Below are positions 9,098-11,151 of a stretch of 11,151 bases of DNA, piece by piece (the first letter of the stretch is position 1; every line of letters begins with the position of its first letter). The DNA comes from DATKEH01 sp035546355 (GTDB taxonomy: Bacteria; Acidobacteriota; Thermoanaerobaculia; Multivoradales; JAIOJS01). Position numbers and translations under genes: made by a program. The stretch is taken from contig DATKEH010000308.1 in the NCBI GenBank assembly GCA_035546355.1, positions 1 to 11,151 of the forward strand, in the 5' to 3' direction. Below the pieces are notes generated by a model. The model saw nothing but the letters and a program-made list of their open reading frames with translations. It did no database searches and had not been told where the DNA came from.

Positions 9098-9119
9098 GTC
9101 AACTTGACACCGTGCGGTG
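9098..9119. promoter_or_regulatory. Two abutting inverted repeats, candidate TetR operator
   Basis: GTCAACTTGAC (9098-9108) is a perfect 5-bp inverted repeat around one base and overlaps the -35 box of the tetR-like gene. CACCGTGCGGTG (9108-9119) is a 5-bp inverted repeat with a 2-bp centre inside the same promoter's spacer. TetR proteins usually bind such palindromes in their own promoters, so autorepression is a reasonable inference. It lies about 40 bp upstream of the divergent -35 box, so control of that gene is less certain. Confidence 0.4.
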
Positions 9120-9132
9120 CGACCGGGATGAT
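9104..9132 (+). promoter_or_regulatory. Promoter of the tetR-like gene
   Basis: A consensus TTGACA (9104-9109), a 17-bp spacer and GATGAT (9127-9132, 4 of 6 matches) form the best sigma-70 promoter in the window. The -10 box ends 9 nt before ATG 9142, predicting a nearly leaderless mRNA. It also argues against the in-frame GTG at 9112, which would lie inside the promoter. Confidence 0.6.
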
Positions 9133-9141
9133 CTTCGAACG

Positions 9142-9789
9142 ATGGTTCAAACGGCGGCGGACCACCAGACGGAGCGGGGGCACCAGCGCAAGCGGGAGAT
9201 CCTGGCGGGCGCGTCGCGCGTCTTCCGCCGCCAGGGCCTGCACGGCACCGGCATGCGCGACATCGCCGCCGAGCTGGGGATGGCGGTGGGCAACCTCTAC
9301 TACTACTTCCGCGACAAGCAGCAGCTGCTCGCCTTCTGCCAGCAGGAGTCGCTGGCCGGCCTGCTGGCGCTGGCGCGGCGGGTCGAGAAGAGCGGAGGCG
9401 GCCCGCCCGAGCGCCTCTACCGCCTGATCGTCGGCCACCTGCGGCTGCTGCACGAAGAGACCCCGGGCTCGCTCGCCCACCTCGACGTCGAGGCGCTCGA
9501 CGGGGCTGCCCGCCAGCAGGTACAGCCCCTGCGCGACGAGTACGAAGCGGCGCTGCGGCAGCTGATCCGCGCCGGCGTCGAGCAGGGCGTCTTCCGGCCC
9601 GTCGACGCCAAGCTCGCCTCCTTCGCCATCCTCGGCGCGCTCAACTGGACGGCACAATGGTATCGGCCGGGGGGCGAGGCCAGCCCGCGGCAGCTGGGGC
9701 GGGAGTTCGCTGGCCTGCTGGTGCGCGGGCTGCTGCCCGACGGCGCCCCCTTCGGCGAGCCGGCGCTGGACCAGGAGATCGAGCCATGA
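9142..9789 (+). CDS. TetR/AcrR-family transcriptional regulator
   Basis: This 215-aa DNA-binding protein has a classical TetR N-terminal domain (about 14-62): KREILAGASRVFRRQGLHGT, then GMRDIAAELGMAVGNLYYYF (37-56) as the helix-turn-helix, and RDKQQLL. The C-terminal ligand and dimer domain runs on with VQPLRDEYEAALRQLIRAG and a helix containing GALNWTAQWYRPGG, which resembles the TetR C-terminal pattern in regulators of acyl-CoA or lipid metabolism, but the ligand cannot be read from sequence. ATG 9142 is chosen over GTG 9112 because of the promoter. Its TGA overlaps the ATG of the next gene (ATGA), so the [2Fe-2S] protein is translationally coupled and probably repressed together with it. 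Inverted repeats in the promoter suggest autoregulation. Confidence 0.9.
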   Translation: MVQTAADHQTERGHQRKREILAGASRVFRRQGLHGTGMRDIAAELGMAVGNLYYYFRDKQQLLAFCQQESLAGLLALARRVEKSGGGPPERLYRLIVGHLRLLHEETPGSLAHLDVEALDGAARQQVQPLRDEYEAALRQLIRAGVEQGVFRPVDAKLASFAILGALNWTAQWYRPGGEASPRQLGREFAGLLVRGLLPDGAPFGEPALDQEIEP

Positions 9790-10331
9790 GCGGCGCAGCC
9801 GCCACCATCACCCTGACCCTCAACGGGGAGCCGCACACCGTCGCCTTCCCGGCGCACCACACCCTCCTCGAGGTGCTGCGCGAGGAGTGCGCCCTCACCG
9901 GCACCAAGCACGGCTGCGAGCTCGGGGAGTGCGGCACCTGCACGGTGCTGCTCGACGGCCGTCCGGTGCTCTCCTGCCTGGTGCTGGCCGCCGAGGCGGC
10001 CGGCCGCACGGTGGAGACCGTGGAAGGCCTGCAGCAAGGCAATCGCCTCCACCCCTTGCAGCAGGCCTTCGCCGACCTCGGCGCGGCGCAGTGCGGCTAC
10101 TGCACGCCGGGGATCCTGATGGCCGCCAAGGCGCTGCTCGCCGACGACCCGGCGCCGTCGCGCCAGCAGATCGAGGCGGCGCTGGCGGGAAACCTCTGCC
10201 GTTGCACCGGCTACCACAAGATCGTGCAGGCGGTGGAGTGGGCGGCGGCGACCCTGCGCGGGGAGGAGTGGGAGCCGCCGCGCGAAGTGCTCTACGGGGC
10301 GGACCTCCCTACGCCACCCACACGGTCTTGA
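9786..10331 (+). CDS. [2Fe-2S] small subunit of a xanthine dehydrogenase/CO dehydrogenase-family enzyme
   Basis: This 181-aa protein carries electrons from a molybdenum hydroxylase. A plant-type ferredoxin domain (about 6-80) holds Cys44, Cys49, Cys52 (CELGECGTC) and Cys64 (VLSC). A helical second cluster domain has CGYCTPG (Cys103, Cys106) and CRCTGYHKI (Cys138, Cys140). All eight cluster ligands are present. This is the CoxS/IorA/XdhC-type small subunit, which normally needs a large molybdopterin subunit (and often an FAD subunit) encoded next door. Neither is here: the next gene is a convergent aldehyde dehydrogenase. A roughly 20-residue C-terminal tail (from EEWEPPREVLY) goes beyond the core, and its last residues lie opposite the dehydrogenase 3' end. 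The start is fixed by the ATGA overlap with the TetR gene. The substrate is unknown. Confidence 0.92.
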   Translation: MSGAAATITLTLNGEPHTVAFPAHHTLLEVLREECALTGTKHGCELGECGTCTVLLDGRPVLSCLVLAAEAAGRTVETVEGLQQGNRLHPLQQAFADLGAAQCGYCTPGILMAAKALLADDPAPSRQQIEAALAGNLCRCTGYHKIVQAVEWAAATLRGEEWEPPREVLYGADLPTPPTRS

Positions 10332-11151
10332 CGTTGACCAGCTCGCGGATGCCCTGGCGGCCCAGCTCGCGGCCGTAGCCGCTCTCCTTGACGCCGCCGA
10401 AGGGCAGCCGCGGATCCGACTTGACCAGCGCGTTGACGAAACAGCAGCCGGCGGCGAGCTCCTCGGCGGCGATGCGCTCGCCGCGGGCCAGGTCGCGGGT
10501 GAAGACGGCGGCCCCGAGCCCGAAGCGGCTGTCGTTGGCGATGCGGATCGCCGCCGCCTCGTCGGCCGCCGGCAGGATCGCCGCCACCGGCCCGAACAGC
10601 TCCTCCTCGTAGGCCGGCATCCCCGGGCCGACGGCGGCCAGCACGGTGGGCGGATAGAAGGCGCCTGGCCCCTCTGGGACCTCGCCGCCGAGGAGGCACC
10701 GGGCGCCTCGCTCGATGCTCTCCCGCACCTGCCGGTGCAGGTCGTCGCGCAGGTCGCGTCGCGCCAGCGGCCCCACCTCCACCCCCTCCTCGAAGGGGCT
10801 GCCCATCTTCGCCCTCCGCATGCGCTCCACGAAGCGGCGGGTGAGCTCCTCGCGCACCGCGTCGACCACCACGAAGCGCTTGGCGGCGATGCAGCTCTGC
10901 CCCGAGTTGAGCAGCCGGCTCTGGACGCAGGTCTCGGCCGCCAGCTCGAGATCGGCGTCCTCCAGCACCAGGTAGGGATCACTGCCGCCCAGCTCGAGCA
11001 CGCTCTTCTTGACCAGGCTGCCCGCCTTGCCGCCCACCGCCCTGCCCGCCGCGACGCTGCCGGTCAGGGTGGCGGCGGCGATGCCGGGCAGCTCGAGGAT
11101 GCCGTCGATCGCGTCGCTCCCCACCAGCAGAGCGCGGAACAACCCAGCGGG
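10309..11151 (-). CDS. NAD(P)-dependent aldehyde dehydrogenase, succinate-semialdehyde type (5' end beyond window)
   Basis: About 280 C-terminal residues of a roughly 455-aa enzyme are visible; the frame is open to the right edge (PAGLFRALLVG), so the start is outside. Seen in order: LTGSVAAGRAVGG (cofactor-binding turn), VLELGGSDPYLVLEDADLE with the general-base Glu of LELGG, NSGQSCIAAKR with the catalytic Cys, EELFGPVAAI, ANDSRFGLGAAVFTRDL, and the end VNALVKSDPRLPFGGVKESGYGRELGRQGIRELVNVKTVWVA. The ending matches Sad/YneI-type succinate-semialdehyde dehydrogenases, which oxidise succinate semialdehyde to succinate; other short-chain aldehydes are possible. Its 3' end overlaps the convergent [2Fe-2S] gene by 23 bp. 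Whether both work in one aldehyde-oxidising pathway is not shown; they are on opposite strands. Confidence 0.92.
   Translation of the reverse strand, partial: PAGLFRALLVGSDAIDGILELPGIAAATLTGSVAAGRAVGGKAGSLVKKSVLELGGSDPYLVLEDADLELAAETCVQSRLLNSGQSCIAAKRFVVVDAVREELTRRFVERMRRAKMGSPFEEGVEVGPLARRDLRDDLHRQVRESIERGARCLLGGEVPEGPGAFYPPTVLAAVGPGMPAYEEELFGPVAAILPAADEAAAIRIANDSRFGLGAAVFTRDLARGERIAAEELAAGCCFVNALVKSDPRLPFGGVKESGYGRELGRQGIRELVNVKTVWVA

Noticed and set aside
9112..9141. GTG 9112 as start of the TetR gene
   Set aside because: It lies inside the TTGACA-17-GATGAT promoter and adds no conserved residues.

Overview
This is a very GC-rich bacterial window with short intergenic gaps and long spurious open frames opposite real genes. 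No taxonomic marker is decisive. The mix (sulfatase-like hydrolase ending in a GYLD tail, HD-GYP response regulator, IPTL-CTERM surface protein, long-form HflX, acidic-tailed FmdB protein) suggests an Acidobacteriota-like (possibly Thermoanaerobaculia-type) or related environmental lineage. That assignment is inference. I see no tRNA, rRNA, CRISPR array, insertion sequence or phage gene.

Left part, minus strand (about 2603 down to 1): a polytopic flippase-like membrane protein is followed by a tiny PilT-like protein that keeps only a Walker A core. That gene overlaps, by a GTGA junction, a 195-aa protein resembling a 2-oxoglutarate/Fe(II) oxygenase with its metal ligands lost. After a hairpin and a 143-bp gap comes an FmdB-type zinc-ribbon protein running off the left edge. 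The first three look like one operon.

Middle, plus strand (2657-6323): an exported alkaline-phosphatase-superfamily 'sulfatase' (diverging from the flippase gene), a response regulator with an HD-GYP c-di-GMP phosphodiesterase output, and the tRNA-dihydrouridine synthase DusA. dusA converges on hflX (minus) with the stop codons overlapping by 4 bp. hflX encodes a long GTPase whose extra N-terminal region carries what looks like a JAB/MPN-type motif, the most interesting observation here.

Right part: an IPTL-CTERM exported protein (minus) diverges from a TetR regulator (plus). The intergenic region between them has a good promoter on each side and two short inverted repeats. The TetR stop overlaps the start of an orphan [2Fe-2S] small subunit of the xanthine dehydrogenase/CO dehydrogenase family. 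That gene converges on, and overlaps by 23 bp, a succinate-semialdehyde-dehydrogenase-like gene cut by the right edge.

Two modes of initiation seem to be used. The IPTL gene has a perfect AGGAGG. At least four other genes have a -10-like hexamer ending 9-10 nt before the start codon, which implies leaderless or nearly leaderless mRNAs. Most of the window is ordinary chromosomal housekeeping and regulatory content. I did not find a defence system or a mobile element.
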